A stretch of DNA of 39,018 nucleotides from JACQFZ01 sp036381895 (GTDB lineage: Bacteria; Pseudomonadota; Gammaproteobacteria; Acidiferrobacterales; Sulfurifustaceae), in the NCBI GenBank assembly GCA_036381895.1, contig DASVBY010000090.1:1-39018 (forward strand), in the 5' to 3' direction. Under the pieces are notes generated by a model that ran no database searches, was not told where the DNA came from, and saw only the letters and a program-made list of their open reading frames with translations. How positions within the stretch are numbered: the first letter of the stretch is position 1; every line of letters begins with the position of its first letter. Both the position numbers and the translations under genes were made by a program. Below are positions 8,026-16,947 of this stretch, piece after piece.

Positions 8026-8832
8026 GTGGCAAGAATCATCGTCGTCACCTCGGGCAAGGGCGGAGTGGGCAAGACCACGACCGCCGCCGCCGTCTCCACC
8101 GGCCTCGCGCTCAAGGGCCACAAGACGGTCGTCATCGATTTCGACGTCGGGCTGCGCAACCTCGACCTCATCATGGGCTGCGAGCGCCGCGTGGTGTACG
8201 ACTTCGTGAACGTCATCAACCGCGAGGCCACGCTCAATCAGGCGCTCATCAGGGACAAGCGGGTCGAGGGTCTCGCGATCCTGCCCGCCTCGCAGACGCG
8301 CGACAAGGAAGCGCTGACGAAAGAGGGCGTCGAGCGGGTGCTCGAAGAGCTCGCGAAGGATTACGATTACATCGTCTGCGATTCCCCGGCCGGCATTGAA
8401 AGGGGAGCTTTGCTGGCCGCCTATTTCGCGGACGACGCCATCGTCGTCACCAACCCCGAAGTCTCCTCGGTGCGCGACTCCGACCGCATTCTCGGCATCC
8501 TCGCCGCGAAGACGCGCCGCGCGGAGCTCGGCCAGGAGCGCGTCAAGGAGTACCTTCTGCTCACGCGCTATTCGGCCGCGCGCGTGCAGAAGGGCGAGAT
8601 GCTGAGCGTCGACGACGTGCGCGAGATCCTCGCGATCGACCTCCTCGGCGTCATTCCCGAATCGAAGTCGGTGCTGCAGGCGTCGAACGCCGGCATCCCC
8701 GTGATCCTCGACAAGGACAGCGACGCCGGCCAGGCGTACGACGACGCCGTGGCGCGCTACCTCGGCGAGGACCGCCCGCACCGGTTCCTGGTGGAGAAGC
8801 GCGGCCTGCTCGGCCGGCTGTTCGGGACCTGA
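8026..8832 (+). CDS. minD: Septum site-determining ATPase MinD
   Basis: The protein has 268 residues starting with GTG at 8026 (GGAG 14 bases upstream). The deviant Walker A motif SGKGGVGKTT lies at 9-18, followed by VVIDFDVGLRNLDLIMG and VCDSPAGIERGALLA. The C-terminus KRGLLGRLFG is the amphipathic membrane-targeting helix. MinD binds the membrane when ATP-bound, recruits MinC, and is released by MinE-stimulated hydrolysis. Full length for the family. Confidence 0.98.
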   Translation: MARIIVVTSGKGGVGKTTTAAAVSTGLALKGHKTVVIDFDVGLRNLDLIMGCERRVVYDFVNVINREATLNQALIRDKRVEGLAILPASQTRDKEALTKEGVERVLEELAKDYDYIVCDSPAGIERGALLAAYFADDAIVVTNPEVSSVRDSDRILGILAAKTRRAELGQERVKEYLLLTRYSAARVQKGEMLSVDDVREILAIDLLGVIPESKSVLQASNAGIPVILDKDSDAGQAYDDAVARYLGEDRPHRFLVEKRGLLGRLFGT

Positions 8833-8833
8833 A

Positions 8834-9112
8834 ATGAAACTCCTCGATTACTTCCGCTCGCAGCGGCGCAGGAGCGCCGCGGTGGCGAAGGAGCGGCTGC
8901 AGATCATCGTGGCGCGCGAGCGCACGCCGCGCGGCGGGCCGGACTACCTGCCGCTGCTCAAGGAGGAGCTGCTGAACGTGGTGCGCAAGTACGTCGCGAT
9001 CGATCCCGACGCGGTCAAGATCCGGCTCGACCGCGAAGGCGACTGCGAAGTGCTCGAGCTCAACATCACGCTGCTGCCTGAGGCCGCCGCCGCGCGGTCC
9101 GGCCGCGGTTGA
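8834..9112 (+). CDS. minE: Cell division topological specificity factor MinE
   Basis: The protein has 92 residues and its ATG lies one base after the minD stop, so it is translationally coupled. MKLLDYF is the membrane-targeting start, RLQIIVARER the MinD-contact strand/helix, and YLPLLKEELLNVVRKYV the dimerisation domain. MinE stimulates MinD ATPase and drives pole-to-pole oscillation. Typical family length and operon place. Confidence 0.97.
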   Translation: MKLLDYFRSQRRRSAAVAKERLQIIVARERTPRGGPDYLPLLKEELLNVVRKYVAIDPDAVKIRLDREGDCEVLELNITLLPEAAAARSGRG

Positions 9113-9139
9113 GATCGCCTCCCCATTCCGAATAACCGG

Positions 9140-9155
9140 CGCCGACTCGTCGGCG
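9140..9155. terminator. Hairpin after minE, possible operon terminator
   Basis: CGCCGAC (9140-9146) and GTCGGCG (9149-9155) are exact complements, folding to a 6-pair stem with CTCG loop 28 bases after the minE stop. There is no T tract, so the terminator reading is tentative. Confidence 0.35.
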
Positions 9156-9282
9156 GCGCGACTCCGGATTCCCGGAACCCGCCCGCATGCGGCCCGCACC
9201 GCTGCTGCTGCCCGGAGTGACGCCACGTGCGCCGTCATTCCGGCGGTGGCTGAACACCGGTTGTATCGGAAGGCGCTCGGTA

Positions 9283-10167
9283 TCAGCCGAGGCCGGCATC
9301 CTCCCGGGCGCCGAGCGCCATCGCCGACCAGTCGATCCCGCCGCGGCCTTTGGCGAGCCCCGACAGGATGCGCTGCTGGACGAACGCGGCGAACGGCATC
9401 GGCGCCTGGGCGGCGCGTGCCGCATCGAGGACCAGGCTCGCATCCTTGAGTCCCAGCTCGAGCCGGAAGCGCGGCGGATCGTAGTTGCGTTCGGCGATGA
9501 ACCGGCCGTAGTTATGGTAGACCGCGCAGTTGAACAGCGTCTGCCCGAGCATGTTCGCGAGCGCGGCCGGCGCGACGCCGTTCTTCTCCGCCAGCGCGAA
9601 CGCCTCCGCCATCGCTTCCATGGCCGCCATGATCAGGAAGTTTCCTGCGAGCTTGACGACGTTTGCGGCGCCCGGCGGCTCGCCGAAATCGAAGACGCCC
9701 TGGCCGAGGGTCTCGAGGATCGGCTTCGCGCGCGCCTTCGCCGCCTCGGCGCCCGAGGTGCAGATCCAAAGCTTCTTCGCCGCCGCGGCGGGCGGAAGAC
9801 CGAAGACGGGTGCGGCGACGTAGGCGCCGCCTTGCGCCCGATGGCGCTCGGCGAGCGTGGCGGCGGTCGCCGGCGCGATCGTGCTCATCGAAAGGTGCAG
9901 CCCGTTGCCGAGCGCGGGTGCGAAGCCCTGCGGCCCGAACGCCGTCTCCTCGACGGCCTGATCGTTCGCGAGCATGGTGACGACGATGCCGCCGTCGACC
10001 GCCGCCTGCGCCGGCGTGTCGACGAGCTCCGCGCCTTCGTCAGCGAGCGCGCGCGCCTTCTCCCTGGTGCGGTTGTAGACCTTGAGGCGAAAGCCTGCGC
10101 GCAGGAGGTTGCGCGCCATGGGCTCGCCCATCATGCCGGTGCCGATGAAGCCGATGATCTCGCTCAT
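9283..10167 (-). CDS. NAD(P)-dependent beta-hydroxyacid dehydrogenase family protein
   Basis: The protein has 294 residues. The Rossmann motif is IGFIGTGMMGEPMARNL at the N-terminus, with YNRTREKA after the second strand (Arg suggests NADP preference). The catalytic Lys is Lys172 in ANVVKLAGNFLI, conserved across 3-hydroxyisobutyrate, tartronate-semialdehyde and glyoxylate reductases. The usual SG..G substrate motif is replaced by PVFGLPPAA at 120-128, as in the imine-reductase-like and glyoxylate/succinic-semialdehyde reductase branches, so the substrate is uncertain. The next upstream gene on this strand encodes a DapA-family aldolase, 311 bases away, which could be a metabolic partner. Confidence 0.85.
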   Translation of the reverse strand: MSEIIGFIGTGMMGEPMARNLLRAGFRLKVYNRTREKARALADEGAELVDTPAQAAVDGGIVVTMLANDQAVEETAFGPQGFAPALGNGLHLSMSTIAPATAATLAERHRAQGGAYVAAPVFGLPPAAAAKKLWICTSGAEAAKARAKPILETLGQGVFDFGEPPGAANVVKLAGNFLIMAAMEAMAEAFALAEKNGVAPAALANMLGQTLFNCAVYHNYGRFIAERNYDPPRFRLELGLKDASLVLDAARAAQAPMPFAAFVQQRILSGLAKGRGGIDWSAMALGAREDAGLG

Positions 10168-10478
10168 GGTGACTGTCCTGTCGAGTCGGGAAGCCGCAGA
10201 TTTTAACGTTCGATGGCGCCGCCCGCGCGCAGCGCGGGGAGGACGGGCAGAGGCGGAACGCCGGAACCCAATGTCGGCTGCATGCCGGCGCCGACAGGAA
10301 CGGCCTGGGCCGTGAACGACGCAGAGCGATCGTCGGCATTCGTCCGGCTCAACCGCGCCGCAGGCGCGTGATCCGGAATCCATGGGCGCTCGGCGGTTGT
10401 GCCTCGTCACGAGTGCGGCTTCACTCTCGTGACGGCCCGAGGAAGATGGATGGCCAAGCGGAGCCGCGTGCCGCGCAG
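10168..10478. other. Intergenic stretch with one clear hairpin, no gene seen
   Basis: No frame resembles a protein. The stretch holds the hairpin at 10405-10434 and phrases such as CCGGAATCCATG that look like fragments of the degenerate intergenic repeats common in proteobacteria. It must also carry the promoter of the dehydrogenase gene, which I could not place. Confidence 0.5.
10405..10434. terminator. Hairpin after the DapA-family gene, possible terminator
   Basis: CGTCACGAG (10405-10413) and CTCGTGACG (10426-10434) form a perfect 9-pair stem with a 12-base loop, about 45 bases past the stop codon of the minus-strand aldolase gene. No run of T follows. It could also be an operator-like inverted repeat. 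Confidence 0.4.
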
Positions 10479-11396
10479 CTAAGGCGCGACGAACCCGAGC
10501 TTTTGCAGATCCGCCTGCAGCGCGGCGAAGCGCGCATCGTCGAGCGGCAGGTGCGGCGGGCGCGGCAGGCGCCAGCCCGCGTGCCCCGTGCGCGCCGCCG
10601 TGAGGCGCTTGAGCGCCGCGATGACGGGGTACTTCTCGAGCGCGTCGCGCACGCGCGTGAGCGTCTGCTGCAGCGCCTGGCCGTCGCTCGTCGCGCGCTT
10701 CGCGTACACCTCGGCCGCGAGCCGGCAGGTGACGTTCGTGGTCGCCGAAATGCAGCCGACGCCGCCCGCGCCAAGGATCGGCAGCAGGAACTTTTCGGTG
10801 CCGGCGTACACGCGAAAGCCCGGATACATCTCGCAGGTCGTCTTCATGTTGTTCCAGTCGCCGCTCGAGTCCTTCATGCCGACGACCGTGTCCGGGTACT
10901 GGCGCACGAGCCGGCCGATCAGCGCATGGCTGATCGGGACGCCGCTCATGGGCGGTATGTGATAGAGGTAGAGCTTCAGGCGGGCGTCGCCGACGCGCTG
11001 GATCACCTGATCGAACGCGGCGTAGAGCCCGTCGTCGCTCACGTTCTTGTAGTAGAAGGGCGGGAGCGTCAGCACGCCGCCGGCGCCGAGCGCGACCGCG
11101 TGCCGCGTGAGCGCCACGGTGTCGGTGATGGAGCAGCAGCCGGTGCCGACCATCAATTTCGAGGCCGGTACCCCCGCTTCGACCAGGCGCTCGAGCGCCT
11201 CGATGCGCTCGGCGACGCTGAACGAGTTCGCCTCGCCGGTGGTTCCCATCGGCGCGAGGCCGTCGCAGCCGTTCGCGAGCAGCCAGCGGCAATGCTCGGC
11301 GTAAGCGTCGTGGTCTATCGACAGGTCGTCGCGCAGCGGTGTGAGTACGGCGGCGAATACGCCGTCGGGCAGCTTGTTCGGAGCTCGGGATGTCAT
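10479..11396 (-). CDS. DapA-family aldolase / dihydrodipicolinate synthase-like protein
   Basis: The protein has 305 residues and the class I aldolase TIM barrel of the DHDPS family. GTTGE at 51-55 is the carboxylate-binding loop, Tyr145 lies in YHIP, and the Schiff-base Lys is Lys175 in GMKDSSGD. The family includes lysine-biosynthesis DapA, N-acetylneuraminate lyase, KDG aldolase and others. The divergent residues around the active site and the lack of lysine genes nearby make a non-DapA catabolic aldolase more likely. The ATG at 11396 gives the family's usual length. Confidence 0.85.
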   Translation of the reverse strand: MTSRAPNKLPDGVFAAVLTPLRDDLSIDHDAYAEHCRWLLANGCDGLAPMGTTGEANSFSVAERIEALERLVEAGVPASKLMVGTGCCSITDTVALTRHAVALGAGGVLTLPPFYYKNVSDDGLYAAFDQVIQRVGDARLKLYLYHIPPMSGVPISHALIGRLVRQYPDTVVGMKDSSGDWNNMKTTCEMYPGFRVYAGTEKFLLPILGAGGVGCISATTNVTCRLAAEVYAKRATSDGQALQQTLTRVRDALEKYPVIAALKRLTAARTGHAGWRLPRPPHLPLDDARFAALQADLQKLGFVAP

Positions 11397-11515
11397 GTCG
11401 GTTCGTTCGTCGGTTTACGAGCGGCGTCCGGGCGCGGGGCGGCGGCCTCGCTGACGGGCGATCTTTCGCTCTTGCGGGTCGTTGCTTCGGGTCGTGAGCG
11501 GCGCACCGGCGCGAC

Positions 11516-12016
11516 TCAGGGCGCCGATACCTCGACGGGCACGCCGCCGCGCAGCGTCTGATAAACCACGCAGTAGCGTTCCGTCAACTCCACCAGCTTG
11601 CGCCGCTGCTCGGCGTCGGCATCGGTGTCGAACTCGAACGCGAGCCGGATGCGGCGAAACCCCACCGGGGCGTCCTTGGCGACGCCGAGCGTGCCGCGGA
11701 CGTCGAGGTCGCCTTCGGCGCGCACGCGTCCGTTGCGCAGCTCGATGCCGAGCGCGAGCGCGACCGCCGCGAGCGTCACGCCGGCGCAGGCGACCAGCGC
11801 CTGCAGCAGCATGTCGCCCGAGCAGGCCTGGAGGCCGCTGCCGCCCGTCGAGGGATGCAGTCCGGCCTCGACCAGCGCGCGGGACGTCTCGACGTTGCAG
11901 GCGACGCCTTCGCCGAGCGCGCCTTCGGCGCGAAGCGTGATGACGGCCGCCTCGGGATCCGCGCGATAACGCTCCTTGAGCGGTGCCTGGATCGCGCGCA
12001 GTTCGTCGCGGTTCAT
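11516..12016 (-). CDS. OsmC-family protein
   Basis: The protein has 166 residues. The two reactive cysteines of the family are present, one in LVACAGVTLAAVAL and one in ERYCVVYQTL, and the central helix begins SGDMLLQALVAC. OsmC/Ohr proteins reduce hydroperoxides or, in this YhfA-like branch, have unknown thiol-dependent roles. The insertion STGGSGLQACSGDML before the core helix is unusual in having an extra Cys. 119 bases separate it from the next minus-strand gene. Confidence 0.87.
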   Translation of the reverse strand: MNRDELRAIQAPLKERYRADPEAAVITLRAEGALGEGVACNVETSRALVEAGLHPSTGGSGLQACSGDMLLQALVACAGVTLAAVALALGIELRNGRVRAEGDLDVRGTLGVAKDAPVGFRRIRLAFEFDTDADAEQRRKLVELTERYCVVYQTLRGGVPVEVSAP

Positions 12017-12161
12017 CGGATGTCCTCTGAAACAGCGGGGCAGTCGGTGCTTCGAAGCGTCAGTCTGCCGGTATCGGGGCGGGCGGGCAATGGATATTGC
12101 GGCAGCCGAATGCCGGGCGCACACGTCTGTCTGAACCAGTGCGCGCATCAGGAGGAAGGAA

Positions 12162-12515
12162 ATGGCCGAGAACGAACGCAAGGATCCGGAGCCGCGGGCT
12201 TCGGCAACCGCGGGTGTCGAGGCGGAGGAGGCCACGGGACACATACCGGCGGAGGTCGGCGAGCACGCGGTGAAGCAGCAGAGGGAGCCGACGCGGGCGC
12301 GTCGCGGGCCTATGGCCAACCGCGGCGTGGCGGACCCGGGGGCAGAACGGAAGCGCTACCACGGCCGGGCGCCGAAGCATAGGGCGGAAGCGGGGAGAGC
12401 CCCCAACGCGCAAGCGTTCGATACACGCGTCGTGCGTTACCGATGCAGTTCGGGCCGGGCGCGGCTTGTCGAGTGCTCCACGGCCGGTCGACGCGATAAT
12501 CAGTCGGGCGGCTGA
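12162..12515 (+). CDS. Small hydrophilic, probably disordered protein
   Basis: The 117-residue frame has a very good ribosome site: AGGAGGAAGGAA ends directly before the ATG at 12162. The first 85 residues are rich in Glu, Arg, Lys, Ala and Pro with no hydrophobic core (for example MAENERKDPEPRASATAG). The last 30 residues (with CSSGRARLVEC) have a different, less gene-like composition and run 16 bases into the 3' end of the opposing R3H gene, so the natural end may have been altered. No family is recognised. Strong start signal argues for a gene; codon pattern is only moderately convincing. Confidence 0.45.
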   Translation: MAENERKDPEPRASATAGVEAEEATGHIPAEVGEHAVKQQREPTRARRGPMANRGVADPGAERKRYHGRAPKHRAEAGRAPNAQAFDTRVVRYRCSSGRARLVECSTAGRRDNQSGG

Positions 12516-14035
12516 ATCACCAGATGGCGCAAGGGCTCCTTGCCCTGGCTTTGTGCCTCGAGGTGATAGCGCGCGATCATGCGGTGCTGCATCTTGCGCA
12601 CCATCGGCCGGCGCGGCGCGAGCGCCACTGCGACCCCTTCGGTCAGCACGCGCTGGATCGCGTGCTCGGCCTCGCGCACGGCGTCCTTTACTTCCTCCTC
12701 GTCGAGTCCCTGAATGACGTTGAACAGGTTCTGCAGCAGCCGGCGCATCTGCGCGGACGTGTTGCTCTTCACGACGTGGAGCGGCAGGCCGGTCGCCTGC
12801 AGCAGGCGCTGCAGCCGCGGGTCACCGGCGCGCGAGCGCAGGGCGACGACCACGTCCGCGTTCTCCGGGCGGTTTGCGGCGCGTGCGTTGAGGCGCAGCT
12901 CCCGGATGCCGCGCTCGAGCAAGTCGCGGCTGAGCGCGTAGGGATAGATGCGCACCGGGCGGTCGTCGCCGGAGAGCGGGGGCAGGGCAGCCGCCGCCTC
13001 GGCAGCCGCCACGCGCCGCGTTTCGCGCACCTCGACCTGGCCCGTGCGCAGCCGGCGCTCGCCGCCGGGGGCCCGGCCTTCCAGCAGGCGGTCGACGGCG
13101 CGCGCCGTATCGCGATGCACCAGCAGCTCGTTGCGGTTGATGATCTCGACGACGGTATCGAACGTCGGCGGCACGCGGCGCTCGCTGATGGTCTTGTACG
13201 TCCCGCGCCGCCGCGCTTCCTCGTCGCTCAGCGTTACCGTGTGCACGCCCCCGACCAGGTCGGAGAGCGTCGGGTTCATCACCAGGTTCTCGAGCGTGTT
13301 GCCGTGCGCGGTTCCGATCAGCTGCACGCCGCGCTCGGCGATGGTGCGCGCCGCCGCGGCCTCCGCCTCGGTGCCGATCTCGTCGACGATGATGGCCTGC
13401 GGCATGTGGTTCTCGACGGCCTCGATCATGACCGCGTGCTGGCGGTCGGGCCGCGGTACCTGCATGCGCCGTGCACTGCCGATCGCCGGGTGCGGGATGT
13501 CGCCGTCGCCCGCGATCTCGTTCGAGGTGTCGATGACGATGACGCGCCGGCCGAGATCGTCGGCGAGCACGCGCGCCGCTTCGCGCAGCAGCGTGGTCTT
13601 GCCGATGCCCGGGCGGCCGAGCAGCAGCAGATTGCGCCCGTTCTCGAGGAGATCGCGCAGGATGTCGATGGTGCCGAAGATCGCACGGCCGACGCGCAGC
13701 GTGAGCCCGACCACCGCACCTTTGCGGTTGCGAATCGCCGATATCCGGTGCAGGGTGCGTTCGATGCCGGCGCGGTTGTCTTCGGTGAACTCGCCGATGC
13801 GGCCGAGCACCCAGGCGATGTCCTCGGGGCCAACCGGGCGCTCGGCGAGCCGCACCGCGTGCTCCGGGAAGCGCGCTTCCGCCGGGCGGCCGAGGTCCAT
13901 CACGATCTCCACGAGCGTTTCGGAAGGCAGGCGCGCCGCCGCCTCCCGCAGGTCGTCCGGCAGCACGCCGAGCAGCAGCGGCACGTCGTCGGCCGCGTGC
14001 ACCGTGTTCGTCGGAGTGGGGGCGTTCCAACCCAC
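12500..14035 (-). CDS. AAA ATPase with C-terminal R3H domain (Ycf45 / SpoIIIAA-like)
   Basis: About 511 residues from a GTG at 14035. Walker A GRPGIGKT lies near 140-147 and Walker B AIIVDEIGTE near 214-223; IDTSNEIAGDGD lies between them. This is the SpoIIIAA/Ycf45 type of ATPase. The C-terminal 38 residues contain RKMQHRMIARYHL, the Arg-x3-His pattern of the R3H single-strand nucleic acid-binding domain. The middle (about 340-400) resembles a linker plus KH-like segment. It follows the 87-aa gene by 19 bases. The start is uncertain: the open frame continues upstream over that gene's end. Homologues occur in plastids, cyanobacteria and some proteobacteria, but function is poorly known; a role with RNA or single-stranded DNA is inferred. 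Confidence 0.85.
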   Translation of the reverse strand: MGWNAPTPTNTVHAADDVPLLLGVLPDDLREAAARLPSETLVEIVMDLGRPAEARFPEHAVRLAERPVGPEDIAWVLGRIGEFTEDNRAGIERTLHRISAIRNRKGAVVGLTLRVGRAIFGTIDILRDLLENGRNLLLLGRPGIGKTTLLREAARVLADDLGRRVIVIDTSNEIAGDGDIPHPAIGSARRMQVPRPDRQHAVMIEAVENHMPQAIIVDEIGTEAEAAAARTIAERGVQLIGTAHGNTLENLVMNPTLSDLVGGVHTVTLSDEEARRRGTYKTISERRVPPTFDTVVEIINRNELLVHRDTARAVDRLLEGRAPGGERRLRTGQVEVRETRRVAAAEAAAALPPLSGDDRPVRIYPYALSRDLLERGIRELRLNARAANRPENADVVVALRSRAGDPRLQRLLQATGLPLHVVKSNTSAQMRRLLQNLFNVIQGLDEEEVKDAVREAEHAIQRVLTEGVAVALAPRRPMVRKMQHRMIARYHLEAQSQGKEPLRHLVIQPPD

Positions 14036-14054
14036 GGCAACGCGCTTCCCGGTT

Positions 14055-14318
14055 TTACCGCGGCGCGGCGAGACGCTCGCGCCAGTCCCGCAGCAGCGCC
14101 GCCCGGACGGCCTCATCCGTGCGCGAGCGAGCGAGCTGCTCGGGATCGATCGAGAGCGTCACCGTCTGCCAGCCGTCCGCGAGCGCACGCTCGACGCGCA
14201 CCTCGAAGCGGCCGTCGCGCGGCTCGACGCCGAAGACATAGGTTTCGAGCCCGAGCTGCTCGAGCAACTCCGCGGCCAGCTCCTTCGCCTCAATGAGTTG
14301 TCGGGTGGAAATATGCAT
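14055..14318 (-). CDS. Conserved-looking 87-aa protein upstream of the R3H ATPase
   Basis: The frame starts ATG at 14318 (MHISTRQLIEAKELAAEL) and ends TAA at 14055, with GTGGAAAT-type sequence around the start but no strong ribosome site. It predicts an N-terminal helix (5-20), a beta pair containing YVFGVEPRDGRFEVRVE, WQTVTLSIDP, and a C-terminal helix. No transmembrane part. I do not recognise the family. Close spacing with the ATPase gene suggests one transcript and a partner role. Confidence 0.65.
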   Translation of the reverse strand: MHISTRQLIEAKELAAELLEQLGLETYVFGVEPRDGRFEVRVERALADGWQTVTLSIDPEQLARSRTDEAVRAALLRDWRERLAAPR

Positions 14319-14672
14319 CGATCCGCGCCACCGCCTGCGCTCGCCCGGCGAGCGTAGCGCTGCGCTCTTTCGAGTTGCACCGGGAAACACCCCGGGGGCG
14401 GCGATGATTTCCCCGCCGTGCGTACGCCTCGGGCTGCCGCCGGATCAGGCGATGAGCGCCTCGATGAAGTCGCTCGGTTCATCGGGCCGCCTGGTGTTCG
14501 CCGCGGCGTGCACGTCGGACGGCGGGCTCGTCCGCTGCTGCGCCTCGCTTCGTTCGTTGCGAGCCGGTGCACGAGCGCGATAAAGCGGCGGCGCAATCGA
14601 GTATCGGAAGGCCTGCGCGAGCGAGCCGCCCGCTTCCCGCCCGAGGCCACACGTTCCCAGGGCGTCGCGCCG
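14319..14672. other. Intergenic stretch, nothing recognised
   Basis: Between the enoyl-CoA hydratase stop and the 87-aa gene start. Both strands have open frames, but their products are Arg/Ser/Pro-rich shadows without family features. No clear promoter, hairpin with T tract or RNA gene was found. Confidence 0.5.
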
Positions 14673-15473
14673 TCAGCGGCCCTTGAACACGGGTTTGCGC
14701 TTCTCGACGAACGCAGTCACGCCTTCCAGATGGTCCTCGGTCGCGACCGCGGCGGCCATTCCCTCGGCCTCGCGGTGCGAGTGCTCGTCCCAGCTGTTGT
14801 CGAACGACGAGCGGATCAGGCGCTTTGCGATGCCGAGTGCGACCGTGGGTCCGTCGGCGAGCCGGCGCGCAAGCTTCGCGGTTTCCTCGGCGAGCTGCGC
14901 GCGCGGCACCACCCAGTTGAGGATGCCGAGCTCGAGCGCCTGCTGCGCCGTGAAGCGGTCGCCGAGGAGCGCGAGCTCGAGCGCCTTGCGCTCGCCGACG
15001 ACGCGCGGCAGGAAATAAGTCGAGCCGCCGTCCCCCGACAGGCCGATGTGGCGGTAGGCGAGCGTGAAGAAGGCATCGTCCGCGCCGATCGCGAGGTCCG
15101 CGGCGAGCACGAGACTCAGGCCAATGCCGGCCGCGGCACCCTGCACCGAGACGAGCACCGGCTTCGGCATGCGCCGCAGCTGCGCGAACAGCTGATGCAC
15201 GTTGACGACGTTGAGCTCCATCGCGGCGACGTGCGCGGCGCGATTCTCGGTCATCGACTTGTAGAAGCCTTTCACGTCGCCGCCGGCCATGAAGTTGTCG
15301 CCCGCGGCGCGGATCACGACGCAGCGCACGGCCGGGTCGCGCTCGAACGCCGCCGTCGCCGCGACGAGCTGGCGCCCCATGTCGTGCGAGAGTGCGTTCA
15401 GCGCCGCCGGGCGATTGAGCGTGATGGTCGCGATCCCGTCCGCCGTTTCCGTGATTATCTGCTGCTCGCTCAT
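14673..15473 (-). CDS. Enoyl-CoA hydratase/isomerase family protein
   Basis: The protein has 266 residues with the crotonase fold. FMAGGDVKGF provides the first oxyanion-hole peptide and VQGAAAGIGLSLVLAADLAIG the second. The active-site loop reads IGLSGDGGSTYFLPRVVG, the PaaG-like variant in which Asp stands in the place of the hydratase Glu, so isomerase or hydratase activity cannot be separated by sequence. It acts on CoA thioesters in beta-oxidation-like routes. It lies 71 bases past the MFS gene on the same strand. Confidence 0.9.
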   Translation of the reverse strand: MSEQQIITETADGIATITLNRPAALNALSHDMGRQLVAATAAFERDPAVRCVVIRAAGDNFMAGGDVKGFYKSMTENRAAHVAAMELNVVNVHQLFAQLRRMPKPVLVSVQGAAAGIGLSLVLAADLAIGADDAFFTLAYRHIGLSGDGGSTYFLPRVVGERKALELALLGDRFTAQQALELGILNWVVPRAQLAEETAKLARRLADGPTVALGIAKRLIRSSFDNSWDEHSHREAEGMAAAVATEDHLEGVTAFVEKRKPVFKGR

Positions 15474-15544
15474 GTCAGACCTCGGGAGTGCGGGTGCACG
15501 CAGTGTAATCGAGAACGGCGCGCCGCGAGGAGGAGGAGGCGTGC

Positions 15545-16786
15545 TCAGGCCGCACTCGGCGCCGGCCGCAGCGCACCCGGGCCCGCGTCGGCCGGACGGT
15601 CGTCCATGGTCCACTGCAGGCCGAAAGCGAGGAATCCGACCACGATCAGCGCCGTCCAGGCGATGCCGTAGCCGCCGGTGAAGTCGAAGACGACACCGCC
15701 CATCCAGGCGCCGGCGAACGAGCCGAGCTGGTGACTCAGGAAGGCCACGCCGTAGAGCGTATTGAAGTATCCGAGGCCGAACATCCGCCCGATGAGGCCC
15801 GCCACGAGCGGCACCACGCTGAGCCAGAGGAAGCCCATCACCGCCGCGAACACGAGCGTTGAGGTGACGGTGATCGGCAGCGCGAGGTAGACGATGATCG
15901 TGGCGGTGCGCAGCAGGTAGACGAGCGCGAGCAGGCGGCGCTGGCTGAAGCGCGCACCGAGGAGCCCCGCCGTGTACGTGCCGAAGGCGTTGAACAGGCC
16001 GATCAGCCCGAGCGCGCTGGCGCTCGCGCTCGCCGGGAGCCCGCAAATGTCGAGAAACGGTGCGAGGTGCGTGGTGATGAAGACGAGCTGAAAGCCGCAG
16101 GCGAAGAAGGCGATCGTCATCGCGAGGAAGCCGCGGTGCGTGGAGGCGGCGCGGAACACCTGCACGAACGAGAGGCCGGCCGTACCGTCCCGGGCGGCGC
16201 CGCCCGGGAGCGCCGCGGGCCCGCGGATCGCGGCGGCGAGCACGGCCATGAGCGCGGCGATGGCGGCGAAGCCGAGGAGCGCCGTGCGCCAGTCGAATGC
16301 GTCGATCAGCACCTGACCGAGCGGCGCGAGAACCATGGTGCCGAGCGAACCCGCGGCCGCAACCGCTCCGACCGCTTGACTGCGCCGCTCGGGCGGCGTC
16401 GCACGGGAGACGACGCCCATGAGCACCCCGACTCCGGTGCCGGCGATGCCGATGCCGATGACGAAGCCGGCCACGTTGACGCCGAGTGCGCTGTCGGCGG
16501 ACGCCATGACGAACAGACCGGCGGCGTAGAGAAGCGCGGTCGCGATCAGCACCGGACGCGCGCCGAAGCGGTCGGCGACCATGCCCACGAGCGGCTGGCT
16601 GCAGCCCCAGACGATGTTCTGCAGTGCGAGCGCGAAGCTGAAGGCGGCGGCGGAGATGCCGAGCTCGATCGTCACCGGGCGCAGGAACAGGCCGAGGCTC
16701 TGGCGCAGCCCGAAGCAGAGCGTGAGGATCGCCGACGCGGCAATGAGGAGCAGGAGCGAACGGGTCGGGAGGGCGGTGCGCGTCAT
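15545..16786 (-). CDS. MFS transporter, oxalate/formate-antiporter-like (MCT/OFA) branch
   Basis: The protein has 413 residues and twelve hydrophobic segments. The loop after helix 2 reads GMVADRFGARPVL, the MFS signature, and FGLRQSLGLFLRPVTIELG at helix 1 resembles monocarboxylate and OFA-type carriers. The central cytoplasmic loop (about 190-215) separates the halves. It should be an inner-membrane carrier of a small organic acid. Substrate is not decidable. Downstream enoyl-CoA hydratase on the same strand suggests carboxylate uptake for catabolism, which is inferred. Confidence 0.9.
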   Translation of the reverse strand: MTRTALPTRSLLLLIAASAILTLCFGLRQSLGLFLRPVTIELGISAAAFSFALALQNIVWGCSQPLVGMVADRFGARPVLIATALLYAAGLFVMASADSALGVNVAGFVIGIGIAGTGVGVLMGVVSRATPPERRSQAVGAVAAAGSLGTMVLAPLGQVLIDAFDWRTALLGFAAIAALMAVLAAAIRGPAALPGGAARDGTAGLSFVQVFRAASTHRGFLAMTIAFFACGFQLVFITTHLAPFLDICGLPASASASALGLIGLFNAFGTYTAGLLGARFSQRRLLALVYLLRTATIIVYLALPITVTSTLVFAAVMGFLWLSVVPLVAGLIGRMFGLGYFNTLYGVAFLSHQLGSFAGAWMGGVVFDFTGGYGIAWTALIVVGFLAFGLQWTMDDRPADAGPGALRPAPSAA

Positions 16787-16947
16787 GGCGTCAGGGCGAA
16801 CGGGCTCGGAGGCGAGAATGCGGCGCGGTGGCGCGCGGCGTCAAGCGAGAAATTCTCACGGCGGCATGCGCGCCGCGCATGCAAACCGCGGCGCCGGTGC
16901 CCAAGCGCCGCCGGCGCGGCGGATTCGGCGCCCCGGCACGAGCGCGC

